64,000 bases of DNA from Vibrio tapetis subsp. quintayensis (GTDB lineage Bacteria > Pseudomonadota > Gammaproteobacteria > Enterobacterales > Vibrionaceae). Shown in pieces: positions 37,095 to 46,742 of this stretch (its first letter is position 1; each line of letters opens with the position of its first letter). A program made the position numbers and the translations under genes. The notes under the pieces were generated by a model. It saw nothing but the letters and a program-made list of their open reading frames with translations, was not told where the DNA came from and did not search any database. The stretch lies in the NCBI RefSeq assembly GCF_030409945.1, contig NZ_JAUFQV010000019.1:27481-91480 (forward strand). The letters are read 5' to 3'.

Positions 37095-38278
37095 TGGAAT
37101 TGGGTCTAATCATCATATGTCTAACGTGTGCCTTTCTCGTGGTTTACCATCACATTGGTTATCCATTGCTGCTGAAATGGTATTCAAAAAAGCACCCGTT
37201 AAATCACGTTCAACAAAAATGGTACGGATACCGTAAGAACCGCCGAGATCAAACTCGCCCAAGTATTACCATTGTGGTGCCTGCGTTTAACGAAGAGCAA
37301 TGGATAGCAGAAAAAATTCGTAACATCGCATCACTTGATTACCCACGTGACCGTCTAAAAGTCATCATTGCGTGTGACGGATGCACTGACAACACAGTGG
37401 AAGAAGCACAAATGACGCTACAAGAAGCCATCTGCGCAGACACTCACATTGAAGTAAAAGCTTATTCGGAAAATCTGGGGAAAGTCGCGGTAATCAACAG
37501 AGCAATGGAAGACGTTGATACCGATATTACAGCATTAAGTGATGTTTCTGCCCTTATTGCGATGGATGCGTTAATCGTCGCCGATACACACTTTAAGAAT
37601 GACCATATCGGTGTGGTTAACGCTACTTACCAACTAAGAACGTCAAGCAACGAAGGGGAAAGGAAGTACTGGGAATATCAAAACCAAGTCAAAACCAACG
37701 AAACCGCACTTGGGTCATCGTTAGGTTCACATGGCGCATTATTCTTCTTTCGTACTGATTTGTTTACTCCGCTTGCGGCCAACACCATCAACGATGATTT
37801 TGTGTTACCGATGAAAATAGTCGAACAAGGCTACCAAGCGATTTACGACAGCAACATGGTGTCGGTTGAATTAGAACCCACCGACCTGAACAATGATTTT
37901 AAACGCCGTTTGCGTATTTCGGCAGGTAACATGCAGCAAGCGATCACGCTAGCTAGCCTGTTTAACCCAAAATTCAGAGGTACGGCATTTACCTTCTTCT
38001 CAGGCAAAGGGTTAAGGCTCATCAGCCCTTATTTGATGATTACCTGTTTGATAAGCTCTGCGTTGTTATCGAGTCATCTGCTTTTCATGGCTATGTTTAT
38101 CACACAAGTTACTGCTTACAGTATTGGCCTACTAGGTCACCTATTACCCAACGTTTTTAGTCACAAAATCTGTCGCTGGTTGAGTTACTTACTCATCGGT
38201 CACTTTGCAAACTTAGTAGGCGGCTTACGCTACCTAATCGGCTTAGAATCTAGTCCATGGACACGAGTTAATCGTTAA
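37091..38278 (+). CDS. sypQ: SypQ, membrane-bound family 2 glycosyltransferase
   Basis: A 395-residue GT-A transferase with an N-terminal membrane helix (residues 3-20) and three or so C-terminal helices (about 310-390). The catalytic domain has VVPAFNEEQWI, the donor motif IIACDGCTDNT, a DVSALI strand with the metal-binding Asp region, and the acceptor-side NDDFVLPMKI. The later RRLRISAGNMQQA takes the place of the QxxRW motif of processive enzymes. It may transfer sugar or help polymerise. A second ATG at 37094 is possible. sypR follows nine bases after the stop. Confidence 0.9.
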   Translation: MMELGLIIICLTCAFLVVYHHIGYPLLLKWYSKKHPLNHVQQKWYGYRKNRRDQTRPSITIVVPAFNEEQWIAEKIRNIASLDYPRDRLKVIIACDGCTDNTVEEAQMTLQEAICADTHIEVKAYSENLGKVAVINRAMEDVDTDITALSDVSALIAMDALIVADTHFKNDHIGVVNATYQLRTSSNEGERKYWEYQNQVKTNETALGSSLGSHGALFFFRTDLFTPLAANTINDDFVLPMKIVEQGYQAIYDSNMVSVELEPTDLNNDFKRRLRISAGNMQQAITLASLFNPKFRGTAFTFFSGKGLRLISPYLMITCLISSALLSSHLLFMAMFITQVTAYSIGLLGHLLPNVFSHKICRWLSYLLIGHFANLVGGLRYLIGLESSPWTRVNR

Positions 38279-38287
38279 GGAAAACTT

Positions 38288-38929
38288 ATGAACCGTTTAA
38301 TGAATTCAAACAAAATGATCGCCGTAGCAAAACGTACTTTTGACTTAGTAGGCTCGTTGGTAGGCTTGGCGCTATTAATGCCGATTTTCCCACTCATCGC
38401 AGCAGCTATTGCTTTCACATCAAAAGGACCCGTTCTGTATCGCCAACAACGTGTAGGTAAGTCTACCCCTGAAATCATGGAGTTCTTTGATATCATCAAA
38501 TTTCGCACTATGTACCAAGATGCAGAAACACGTTCAGGCGCGGTATGGGCAACAAAAAACGACCCTCGCATTACACCTGTTGGCCGTTTTTTACGAAAAA
38601 CTCGTCTAGATGAACTACCACAGTTAATCAATGTGTTACGTGGTGAAATGTCGCTTATTGGCCCTCGCCCAGAACGCCCTACATTTTACAGTAAGTTAGA
38701 AACGGCTATCCCTTATTTTGCTGACCGTACATACGGCGTGTTACCGGGGATCACTGGACTTGCGCAGGTTAACCAAGGTTACGACACTTGTATTGATGAT
38801 GTTCGCCGCAAAGTCGGCTTCGACCACAGCTATGCGCTTTCCATGAATTCGTTATCAAGTTGGTTGATCACCGACCTAGGCATTCTAACCAAAACGATTC
38901 TTATCATGGTTGATGGCCGAGGTCGTTAA
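38288..38929 (+). CDS. sypR: SypR, initiating sugar-phosphate transferase
   Basis: A 213-residue polyisoprenyl-phosphate hexose-1-phosphate transferase of the WcaJ/PglC family. One N-terminal hydrophobic helix (LVGSLVGLALLMPIFPLIAA) is followed by the catalytic block FDIIKFRTMYQDAETRSG, the KTRLDELPQLINVLRGEMSL region, GPRPERPTF, and PGITGLAQVNQGY. It transfers the first sugar phosphate to undecaprenyl phosphate and so starts repeat-unit assembly. It is the last syp gene. The neighbouring binA gene of V. fischeri is not found here; a terminator and a GH13 gene follow instead. Confidence 0.93.
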   Translation: MNRLMNSNKMIAVAKRTFDLVGSLVGLALLMPIFPLIAAAIAFTSKGPVLYRQQRVGKSTPEIMEFFDIIKFRTMYQDAETRSGAVWATKNDPRITPVGRFLRKTRLDELPQLINVLRGEMSLIGPRPERPTFYSKLETAIPYFADRTYGVLPGITGLAQVNQGYDTCIDDVRRKVGFDHSYALSMNSLSSWLITDLGILTKTILIMVDGRGR

Positions 38930-38958
38930 GGTACGCATAATTTGCAATTCAAAAGACA

Positions 38959-38991
38959 AAAAGCCCAAAATCCTGCACCGATTTTGGGCTT
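38959..38991 (+). terminator. Terminator at the end of the syp locus
   Basis: A 13-base perfect stem (AAAGCCCAAAATC / GATTTTGGGCTTT) with a seven-base loop, 30 bases after the sypR stop. The T tract is short, and the gene beyond is convergent. Confidence 0.8.
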
Positions 38992-39044
38992 TCGTATTAC
39001 GCTAACCAGCGATACTTCATTTGCGTTAGCGTATTTCTTTTAGC

Positions 39045-40685
39045 CTAACTGATCTTCAACACCATCGACTCATAAGGCGTGAGTAATAACTCCCTGCCTA
39101 GCTTACTCATTGGGTGCCTATTGGTTAGCAGACATTCTACGTCACTGTCTTGAAATGGTTCTGGTAAAACGATGTTCTGGTTTTCATTGCTGAAATTGTT
39201 GATGATCAACAAACGTTCGTTGTCATCATGACGAAGATAGGCAAATATCTGCTCGTTTTCTCGTAAAATTGGAATGAAGTCGCCGTATACGATTACAGGG
39301 TGAGATTTACGTAACGCGATTAACGACTGGTAATGATAGAAAATCGAATTGTTGTCTTCTAATGCTTGTTCTACATTGATCTCTTTATGGTTTGGGTTCA
39401 CCTTAATCCACGGCGTACCTTGCGTAAACCCAGCGTTATCAACGTTAGTCCACTGCATTGGCGTACGCGAATTATCACGGCTGTTTTGGTAAATGGCTTC
39501 CATCATCTCTTCGTGACTGGTACCTGAGTGGGTTTTAACATCATAGAAATTGAGTGTTTCGATATCACGATAGTCATCAAGAGAATCAAACGCTACGTTG
39601 GTCATGCCAATCTCTTCGCCTTGATAGATATAAGGCGTGCCTTTTAGCATGTGCATAGCGGTTGCCAGCATTTTGGCTGACGCTACTCGGTGCTCACCCA
39701 CACATCCGTATTTAGACACCACTCGTGGCAAATCGTGATTGTTCCAGAATAATGAGTTCCATCCGCCGTCTTCCAATTCCAACTGCCATTTAATCAAGAC
39801 TTCTTTAAGTGCATTGATGTCTTTTACTTTTGGACGCCATTTGTCGCCGTCTTGCCATGTCAGCGTGATATGTTCAAATTGAAATACCATCGACAGCTCA
39901 TTTCGGCTTGGTTCAGAATACATTTTGGCAATTTCTGGTGTTGCGTCCCATGTTTCACCAACCGTTAACAGATCTTTGTCGCCAAAGGTCTCACGGTTCA
40001 TTTCTTGCAATCGCTGATGCAATTTAGGGCCGTTGCCCATAATTCGCTTGTCGATGTCTTTACCAATCAAGTCAATCACGTCTAAGCGGAAACCGCCGAT
40101 GCCTTTATCTATCCACCAATTCATCATGGTATGAATTCGCTTGACCATTTCTGGATTGTTCCAGTTTAGATCAGGCTGACGGCGTGAAAATATATGGTAG
40201 AAATACTGTAGCGACTGTTCACACCACTCCCACGCTGAGCCACCAAAAACAGAACACTGGTCATCCGGTACTGAGCCATCTGGCTTTGCGTCTCGCCAAA
40301 TATAAAAATCACGGTATGGTGATTCTTTCGATTCACGAGCTTGTTTGAACCATTCGTGCTCATCGGAAGTATGGTTAACAACAAGATCCATCACGATCTT
40401 AATGTCTCGCTGTTGGGCCTGTTCGAACAATGCTTCCATATCCGCCATTGTGCCAAATTCTGCGGCGATGGCTTGATAATCTGAAATATCGTAACCGTTG
40501 TCATCCATCGGTGATTGATAAACCGGTGATAACCAAAGCACATTAACACCTAACGTCTGCAAGTAATCGAGCTTGCTGATGATACCGGCAAGGTCGCCAA
40601 TACCATCTTTATTCGAATCGCAAAAGCTGCGCGGATAAATTTGATACACTACCGCGTCATGCCACCATTTCTGTTCCATATTCAT
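39045..40685 (-). CDS. GH13 alpha-glucosidase (oligo-1,6-glucosidase-like)
   Basis: A 546-residue cytosolic glycoside hydrolase of family 13. The calcium-site motif DSNKDGIGDLAG, the nucleophile Asp202 (GFRLDVIDL), the acid/base Glu244 (TVGETWDA), and the third acid Asp318 (NNHDLPR) are present. The QPDLNWNN motif favours the oligo-1,6-glucosidase / alpha-glucosidase / trehalose-6-phosphate hydrolase branch over alpha-amylase. Length fits. The start was moved from 40808 to ATG 40685 because family members begin close to WWHDAVVYQIYPRSF. No transporter or PTS gene lies next to it. A LysR regulator is divergent. Confidence 0.9.
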   Translation of the reverse strand: MNMEQKWWHDAVVYQIYPRSFCDSNKDGIGDLAGIISKLDYLQTLGVNVLWLSPVYQSPMDDNGYDISDYQAIAAEFGTMADMEALFEQAQQRDIKIVMDLVVNHTSDEHEWFKQARESKESPYRDFYIWRDAKPDGSVPDDQCSVFGGSAWEWCEQSLQYFYHIFSRRQPDLNWNNPEMVKRIHTMMNWWIDKGIGGFRLDVIDLIGKDIDKRIMGNGPKLHQRLQEMNRETFGDKDLLTVGETWDATPEIAKMYSEPSRNELSMVFQFEHITLTWQDGDKWRPKVKDINALKEVLIKWQLELEDGGWNSLFWNNHDLPRVVSKYGCVGEHRVASAKMLATAMHMLKGTPYIYQGEEIGMTNVAFDSLDDYRDIETLNFYDVKTHSGTSHEEMMEAIYQNSRDNSRTPMQWTNVDNAGFTQGTPWIKVNPNHKEINVEQALEDNNSIFYHYQSLIALRKSHPVIVYGDFIPILRENEQIFAYLRHDDNERLLIINNFSNENQNIVLPEPFQDSDVECLLTNRHPMSKLGRELLLTPYESMVLKIS

Positions 40686-40892
40686 TACACTTTTTTGATT
40701 TCTGTTACGATGGATATTATCGACTTCTTCTTCAATAAAAAAATAGGCATTCCATTCAGTGATATAGATTAAAGCTATACAAAACCGGGTTAAAGTGACC
40801 AAATTCAAACTATTGATATAGCTATTACCAAATACCTTTGTTATTTATTTTAGCTGTATCACACTTAATTTTTTCCTTACGAGCCAATCTGG

Positions 40893-41798
40893 ATGAACAA
40901 GAATCATCGCTATTTTTTGCATGTCGCCCATCACGGATCAATTAAACACGCGGCTGAATCTTTAAAGCTTAGCCAACCCTCCCTCACCTCTGCAATTAAG
41001 AAGCTTGAATCTCAACTCGGAGTTGCCTTATTTGAACGGCGCTCTAAAGGGGTCGAACTCACAGAATATGGCCATGTATTTTTGCACTACGCCCGTGAAC
41101 AGCAAGACAAACACTTAGAAATGGTGCACAGCCTAAATGAACTGTCGCAGCGACAATTTGGACGAATCAAGTTAGGGACAGGAGAAGCTTGGTGGGAGTG
41201 TTTCGTCAAAGAAAGCGTGAAACGATATCAGCTTACGGCACCGTCAAGTTCGTTTCATCTTGAATTTGGTAATAACTTGTCGTTAATGCACCATTTAATA
41301 AGGGGCGAACTCGACCTTTTCATTGGTCATGAAGTAGCAAACTTATCAGCCCAAGTTAAAGTTCGTTTTATTCCGTTGTTTCAAGAGTGTGAAGCCTACT
41401 ATGCGCATCCTTTACATCCCTTGTTGATCAATGATGCTCCCCTTAATCAATTAGAAGAGTTTCCATTGTTGCGCGCCACACCAGACCACATTCGCCACGG
41501 CTCTATGCTCATCGATCAGCCACAAACACAAAACCCGCAGCAGCAACTGGATAATCAAATCATCTATGATGTCGACTCACTTTCTGCCAGTATCGACATG
41601 TTACTAATGACTCAAGCCGTTATGCCCTACACAGATAAGTTGCAAGCCTATTTGAAGACCAAAGGCTTGAGCTGCATTGCTATCAATCATGACAAAATCG
41701 CAAGCATCGGTATTTACGTACCACTAGGGAAGTTGCCTGATAAAGTTGAATCCTTAATTACACAAATCAAACAGGCCTCTCAAGGATCAGCGTTATAA
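40893..41798 (+). CDS. LysR family transcriptional regulator
   Basis: A 301-residue regulator. The N-terminal winged helix-turn-helix (YFLHVAHHGSIKHAAESLKL, then SQPSLTSAIKKLESQLGVAL) is clear, followed by a substrate-binding domain of the periplasmic-binding-protein fold. Divergent to the GH13 gene, with about 207 bases between starts, so regulation of that gene is plausible. The SLC13 transporter that follows 202 bases later on the same strand is another possible target. The effector is unknown. Confidence 0.9.
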   Translation: MNKNHRYFLHVAHHGSIKHAAESLKLSQPSLTSAIKKLESQLGVALFERRSKGVELTEYGHVFLHYAREQQDKHLEMVHSLNELSQRQFGRIKLGTGEAWWECFVKESVKRYQLTAPSSSFHLEFGNNLSLMHHLIRGELDLFIGHEVANLSAQVKVRFIPLFQECEAYYAHPLHPLLINDAPLNQLEEFPLLRATPDHIRHGSMLIDQPQTQNPQQQLDNQIIYDVDSLSASIDMLLMTQAVMPYTDKLQAYLKTKGLSCIAINHDKIASIGIYVPLGKLPDKVESLITQIKQASQGSAL

Positions 41799-42000
41799 CC
41801 CGTATTATCTGCGCTACTTAAAAGTTTTATCAAATACATAACAATTCGTCAGCTATTTATCCATACTTTTGATGAGGCTAACAGCTCATGAATTCAATTT
41901 GTGGTTTTCTATATATGCATACTAAAACATATAAAGACAACGTCAAAAGGCGTAATTTTTCGTCTTTTGAACCTTGTGTCGCCCCTCAAGGAAGCCCAAC

Positions 42001-43389
42001 ATGAATAGAAACGACAACGTCCCTCTTCCCTCGAACACCAGAGAATGGTTTTTTAACCGCAACAGCATCATCATTTTGTCTGACATCGCTTTATTTTTGG
42101 TTCTGTACAACACCCTTCCGTATGATCCGCAAGTCGTACTTGGGATCAGTATTTTAGCTTTCATCGCTATTTTGTGGTTAACCGAAGCCTTACATGTAAC
42201 GGTAACCGCACTTCTAGTGCCTATTTTAGCCGTTGGCCTCGGGGTATTTGATACTCAAACTGCGCTCAACAATTTCGCTAACTCTACTATTTTCTTATTT
42301 TTAGGTGGTTTTGCCTTAGCAGCTGCCATGCGGCGTCAAGCGCTAGACAAAGTCATTGCTGACAAAGTGCTTATCATGGCGAAAGGCAAAATGAGCGTCG
42401 CCGTGTTCATGCTATTTGGCGCAACCGCAGGGCTTTCAATGTGGATCAGTAATACCGCAACAACGGCCATGATGTTGCCATTAGTGCTTGGTATTCTAAG
42501 TAAAGTAAACGAAGAGTCAGGCCATAAAACCTATGTATTCGTGTTACTTGGCATCGCTTACAGTGCCAGTATTGGGGGGATTGCGACCATCGTTGGTAGC
42601 CCGCCCAATGCTATTGCAGCGGCTGAAGTGGGGCTCACATTTACAGAATGGATGTCCTTTGGCGTACCTGCAACTATTGTGTTGCTTCCTGTTGCTATTT
42701 CTCTGCTCTATTTTGTTTTAAAACCGGATCTAAAAGGCAATTTCGAAATCAATTACGAGCCAGTTAATTGGGACAAAGGCAAGATAGTCACTCTTGCTAT
42801 ATTTGCACTGACCGTTTGCTTATGGATTTTTTCTAAACCCATTAATGCCATGTTAGGCGGCTTTTCTAAGTTTGATACATTAGTGGCATTGTTGGCTATT
42901 GTGTTGGTTAACTTCGCTCGAGTTGTTCACTGGAAAGACGTCGAAAAAACCGCTGACTGGGGCGTGTTGCTGTTGTTTGGTGGCGGCATTTGCTTAAGTA
43001 ACGTACTGAAAACGACCGGAGCGAGCTTATTCTTGGCTTCAGAGTTAAGCGATGCTATTTCTCATTTTGGTTTGTTCTTTATTATCTTAATAGTGGCTGG
43101 CTTTGTTGTGTTTTTAACTGAGTTCGCTAGTAACACGGCCAGTGCCGCTCTGCTCATTCCAGTATTTGCGGCGGTTGCAGAGGCCTTCGGTATGTCACCT
43201 ATCATTTTGTCTGTATTGATTGCTGTAGCGGCATCCTGTGCGTTTATGTTGCCTGTTGCAACTCCGCCAAATGCCATCGTCTATGCATCTGGTCATATTA
43301 AACAACAAGAGATGCTTAAAGTTGGTATTTTGCTCAACATTGCTTGTATCGGGACGTTAACTCTATTAGCGGTCATATTGTGGACTTAA
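42001..43389 (+). CDS. DASS/SLC13-type anion:sodium symporter
   Basis: A 462-residue inner-membrane protein with about 11-12 helices. The first sodium/substrate motif [12 protein letters not shown] and the second [11 protein letters not shown], with [12 protein letters not shown], are the paired motifs of the divalent anion:sodium symporter family, which carries dicarboxylates, citrate or sulfate. ATG 42001 was preferred to the upstream GTG (41974) because CAAGGA lies about 12 bases before it. Citrate, succinate, and other substrates cannot be told apart here. A strong terminator follows. Confidence 0.9.
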   Translation: MNRNDNVPLPSNTREWFFNRNSIIILSDIALFLVLYNTLPYDPQVVLGISILAFIAILWLTEALHVTVTALLVPILAVGLGVFDTQTALNNFANSTIFLFLGGFALAAAMRRQALDKVIADKVLIMAKGKMSVAVFMLFGATAGLSMWISNTATTAMMLPLVLGILSKVNEESGHKTYVFVLLGIAYSASIGGIATIVGSPPNAIAAAEVGLTFTEWMSFGVPATIVLLPVAISLLYFVLKPDLKGNFEINYEPVNWDKGKIVTLAIFALTVCLWIFSKPINAMLGGFSKFDTLVALLAIVLVNFARVVHWKDVEKTADWGVLLLFGGGICLSNVLKTTGASLFLASELSDAISHFGLFFIILIVAGFVVFLTEFASNTASAALLIPVFAAVAEAFGMSPIILSVLIAVAASCAFMLPVATPPNAIVYASGHIKQQEMLKVGILLNIACIGTLTLLAVILWT

Positions 43390-43421
43390 AGCATCATTTA
43401 AGTTAAGCGCTCTTCAAACAG

Positions 43422-43457
43422 AATCACGGATGACTGAGATACCATCCGTGATTTTTT
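43422..43457 (+). terminator. Terminator after the SLC13-type gene
   Basis: Stem AATCACGGATG / CATCCGTGATT, 10-base loop, then a run of T. It lies between convergent genes. Confidence 0.88.
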
Positions 43458-43480
43458 ATCGCCTACCAAAAGACTTTCTA

Positions 43481-45259
43481 TTAGGCGCTTTCTATCTGTT
43501 CATCTTGCTCAAACGCAGCAGCCGATTCTGCAAGAATATCCCCCCATAAGTAGTAAATAAGAAAGTGGCCATGCTGAGGCTGATCCTTAATCGTTACGTT
43601 TGAAAGAACATGAGCTAGTTGCTGCGCATACTGAATAGGAACGTGCCTGTCTTCATGACCATGCCACATGGTAATCGGAGAGGTTATCGCTGAATAGTCA
43701 GTTTCCCATGGGTTAGACAGCGTATAAAGATCATGCACAAATGCTGCGCTACCTTGCCTCATGGCTTCTTGAAATGCCACGACAAAGTTTTCCAACGCTT
43801 CAGGCTCTTGCAAGACCGAAGCATCACTCACACCTAAATGTTCAATCACTTGATCAAAATATCGCTCAGGCTCATCCACTACATTTTTCGCAATCAAGAA
43901 AATGAGATGCCGCAATATCTCTGGCGCTTTTAGCGCCAAATGTGCCATCATTTTGTTGGTTGTCTTAACTCCGTGCAACAGGTTAATTTCTTGAAATGGG
44001 GTAACGGAACTAATTAAGCTGGTATGCACAACCCGATGTCTAAATTGCGCTGCTACTGCTAAAGCATATGGCCCGCCTCCACAAAAACCAGAGACTGCGA
44101 AGCGTTGGATATTAAGTGAATCCATTAAATATCCAACATCTTTGGCCACGCTGTTTAAACTCGCACCCTCACAGGCATCAGATAAACCGTATCCAGGTCT
44201 ATCTATCGATATAACTCTCATTCTTTGTTCGAAAGCAATTTGCTTATTAGGATGTTGCTGCAGGCGTGATCCTGTCGATGGGTGCAACATGATTAATGGC
44301 GCGTGGTTCTTATTCCCAACATCGCTATAACCTAACTTTCTTCCATCGGGTAAGATCATTGTTTGGTGAAAGCACAATGCATCCAATTGAATAATACTTT
44401 GCTTTTCTTTCTGTTGCTGTTCCTGCTGTGTAGATTGCAGTAACACCAACTTCACCAGTTCACTTTGCCGGTGACAACCCGTTTTACCAAATATTGACTT
44501 CAACTGCGATCGCACCGTATGGATCGACACTTTTTTATGCGCCGCAACCAATTGTAGGGTCTTGCCCTCAACGAGACTTTTAAGGATCTCTTGTTCCGCT
44601 TGCGTCAATTTGAAACGATGTGAAAAAGACGAAACATCTACTTGTTGCGCTTGGTCCACTGTTGCGATAAACATCAACACATGGCTTTCAAGGCCATGCA
44701 AGTTATCGACGCGGATTAAATTGATGGTCGTGGGGTTTGCGTCAAATGAAGGTCTTACGACAAATGCAATTTCTTTATTTTTTTGTCCCGGATAAAACAA
44801 CGATGTCATACCGCTTTCGAATTCGGCTCTTAACCTTCCACTTTCAAAGATGATTTCGTTAGCATGGACTGACAATTCTCTAATAGTAGACATATAGCGC
44901 ATCGCCGAATCATTAATTTCAACGATCTGCTTGTCTGCCCTTAATAACACACAGGGAAGCGGGATTTGATTAAGGAGCTTACGCTGTATGCATTCTTTCT
45001 CTTTAACAACACCCAAACGCTTTGCTATATCGCTGCTGCGTTGCATGTGTTCAAGCAGTTGTTCGTAAGAACTTGGTACTCCCCCTTGCGGTTTCTTAAC
45101 CCACATCAGGTTTGTGTTCATTTTCCCTTGTTCGCCTACCTCGATATTCGGCTTTAGATACGTCACCATATGTTCGAGCAATTCTGGCCATAACCGAGGC
45201 TCTAGCGCGGTATCATAAATTTTCCCTACCAATCGATCTGGTAGTTGACTGCTTTGCAT
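43481..45259 (-). CDS. LuxR-type regulator fused to an alpha/beta hydrolase
   Basis: A 592-residue three-part protein. Residues 1-205 include a PAS-like segment (PCVLLRADKQIVEINDSAM, about 102-120). Residues 213-275 are a LuxR-type helix-turn-helix (KLTQAEQEILKSLVEGKTLQ, then HTVRSQLKSIFGKTG). Residues 295-585 are an alpha/beta hydrolase with the loop HPSTGSRLQ, the nucleophile elbow SGFCGGGPYA, the acid Asp537 (GHEDRHVP), and a histidine at 563 or 565. The nucleophile position is Cys393 rather than serine. The joining of DNA-binding and hydrolase domains is seen in one continuous frame without a break. A possible idea is a transcription factor that binds or turns over its own ligand. Targets are unknown. 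Confidence 0.88.
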   Translation of the reverse strand: MQSSQLPDRLVGKIYDTALEPRLWPELLEHMVTYLKPNIEVGEQGKMNTNLMWVKKPQGGVPSSYEQLLEHMQRSSDIAKRLGVVKEKECIQRKLLNQIPLPCVLLRADKQIVEINDSAMRYMSTIRELSVHANEIIFESGRLRAEFESGMTSLFYPGQKNKEIAFVVRPSFDANPTTINLIRVDNLHGLESHVLMFIATVDQAQQVDVSSFSHRFKLTQAEQEILKSLVEGKTLQLVAAHKKVSIHTVRSQLKSIFGKTGCHRQSELVKLVLLQSTQQEQQQKEKQSIIQLDALCFHQTMILPDGRKLGYSDVGNKNHAPLIMLHPSTGSRLQQHPNKQIAFEQRMRVISIDRPGYGLSDACEGASLNSVAKDVGYLMDSLNIQRFAVSGFCGGGPYALAVAAQFRHRVVHTSLISSVTPFQEINLLHGVKTTNKMMAHLALKAPEILRHLIFLIAKNVVDEPERYFDQVIEHLGVSDASVLQEPEALENFVVAFQEAMRQGSAAFVHDLYTLSNPWETDYSAITSPITMWHGHEDRHVPIQYAQQLAHVLSNVTIKDQPQHGHFLIYYLWGDILAESAAAFEQDEQIESA

Positions 45260-45464
45260 AGTTCCTACTTGCCCTAAGTTGGGTTTTTGCTCTAATTCTC
45301 TTTAAAACTAGCATTTAGGATCTGCACATAGTGGGCGATAGTCATAAAAAATGGCACCTAACTTAGATGAAATTCAAATAAGAGAGATGCCATTCATAAC
45401 CATCAGTTATTCTAGTGCTTTGTTTATACAACCACTGATCGTTTTTGCATTAAGTTAGCCAACT

Positions 45465-46718
45465 TTAATTGCTGCAGTTTTCTGGGAATGACTGTAAATC
45501 TAAAGTACTCCAAGCCATTACAGCTGCCGGGTTGAAGTCAGCACACATTTTTGTGAGAGACATATTAAGATACAGGTCACTATATGAACCCGCATCCACC
45601 GTGGCATAGCTAATCTCGTCGTCTACCTTAACGGTTGCTCTACGTACAAACAGATTATTGTTAACGGCTAGATTTTTTGTTCTCAATGTCGAGCCTTCAA
45701 CAACTGAAACGTTGGTCGATATTAATTTCTCATCAATACGAGCACTAGAGGTAGACCCTAAATGGAAATCTGTTACTGTTGCATTGCCCTTGATTCGTGC
45801 ACTCGCACCGTAACTTACAAACAATTCCGTACCCGTAACGTCACCCGTGGTTTTTAGCGATGAGCTTTGCATCACGTTCAAGTTTTTCCCCGTCATGTTA
45901 CCCGCAAACAAGGCACCATTTCCTTTCAGAATAAGCTCTTCATTTGCGACGATGGTTTCCACCATTCCAGATGCGCCATTATTGATATTAATATAGTCAG
46001 CCGTAAGTGATGTTCCTTTAAGGCTTCCCCCTGTGTTTGCATCTAAAGAGGTTGTAGTAAGCTCACCAAATTCCATAGCGGCGCCAATTTCGAGTCTTAC
46101 AGAGCTTGCAGTGCCCGTCGGAGAAAAGAAAAAGAGACGAGAAGCTTGGTTTGCGTAAAAATTGATCCCTGTAACATCACCTCGATAGGCTAACGCACTG
46201 TTGGCCGTTACAACTGGGTTTGCTCCCGCGGTAAAAACTGGGTTCTGTAAATAAGCGGAACCACCGCCATCGATCCAGAATTCTGGTTTGATATTACTGG
46301 TAAAACTCACATCCGCGAAACTTACGTCCTGCTTCCCTCTTACTAATACTTGCGCTGAAATCTCTCCACCTTCAATCCAAATATCGCTACGTGTGATTGC
46401 TAGCTCCCCTTTACTGTCACCCTCACAAACACCCGTTAACTGTACTTTGACAAACTGGCTAGGCTGAACAGAAAGCAGATACGTTCTTAGTGCTTGTGCA
46501 TCAGCACTGCAGTCAATGTTGACAGTTTTGGCAGAGAAATCGAGTTTTGCTTGATTAGCTAGGCCCTCAAGGTAGGTGAAGTTGTCGTTCATTTCAGCCG
46601 CTTTGATGACATCACCCGCTTTAAATGTCATCAAGTTATCTGCCGCCATACTCTGCATACTGACTAGGCATCCACCAACAGCAATCGCAGCAAGCATATA
46701 TTTATTTAAATTCATCAT
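45465..46718 (-). CDS. Secreted beta-helix-like protein, unknown function
   Basis: A 417-residue protein with a signal peptide (MLAAIAVGGCLVSMQSMAA, cleaved near residue 26). The next part FKAGDVIKAAEMNDNFTYLEG resembles a short N-terminal motif common on surface proteins of marine gamma-proteobacteria. From residue 70 on there are many short beta-strand-like units (VNIDCSADAQALRTYL, then VQLTGVCEGDSKGELAITRS) and a long alternation of GxxT/SxxV patterns, consistent with a pectin-lyase-like or polymer-forming beta solenoid. No catalytic residues were recognised. It starts 24 bases after a calcium-repeat lipoprotein gene on the same strand, so the two are probably cotranscribed. ATG 46718 has AAGGA nine bases upstream. 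Confidence 0.7.
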   Translation of the reverse strand: MMNLNKYMLAAIAVGGCLVSMQSMAADNLMTFKAGDVIKAAEMNDNFTYLEGLANQAKLDFSAKTVNIDCSADAQALRTYLLSVQPSQFVKVQLTGVCEGDSKGELAITRSDIWIEGGEISAQVLVRGKQDVSFADVSFTSNIKPEFWIDGGGSAYLQNPVFTAGANPVVTANSALAYRGDVTGINFYANQASRLFFFSPTGTASSVRLEIGAAMEFGELTTTSLDANTGGSLKGTSLTADYININNGASGMVETIVANEELILKGNGALFAGNMTGKNLNVMQSSSLKTTGDVTGTELFVSYGASARIKGNATVTDFHLGSTSSARIDEKLISTNVSVVEGSTLRTKNLAVNNNLFVRRATVKVDDEISYATVDAGSYSDLYLNMSLTKMCADFNPAAVMAWSTLDLQSFPENCSN

Positions 46719-46742
46719 GATTTGTCGTCCTTTTCGTTGGAG

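Noticed and set aside
45349..45364. TGGCACCTAACTTAGA as a sigma-54 promoter
   Set aside because: The -12 half lacks GC and no gene follows on that strand.
45350..45394. AATGGCA / TGCCATT inverted repeat as a terminator
   Set aside because: Arms are only seven bases with a 31-base loop and no T tract.
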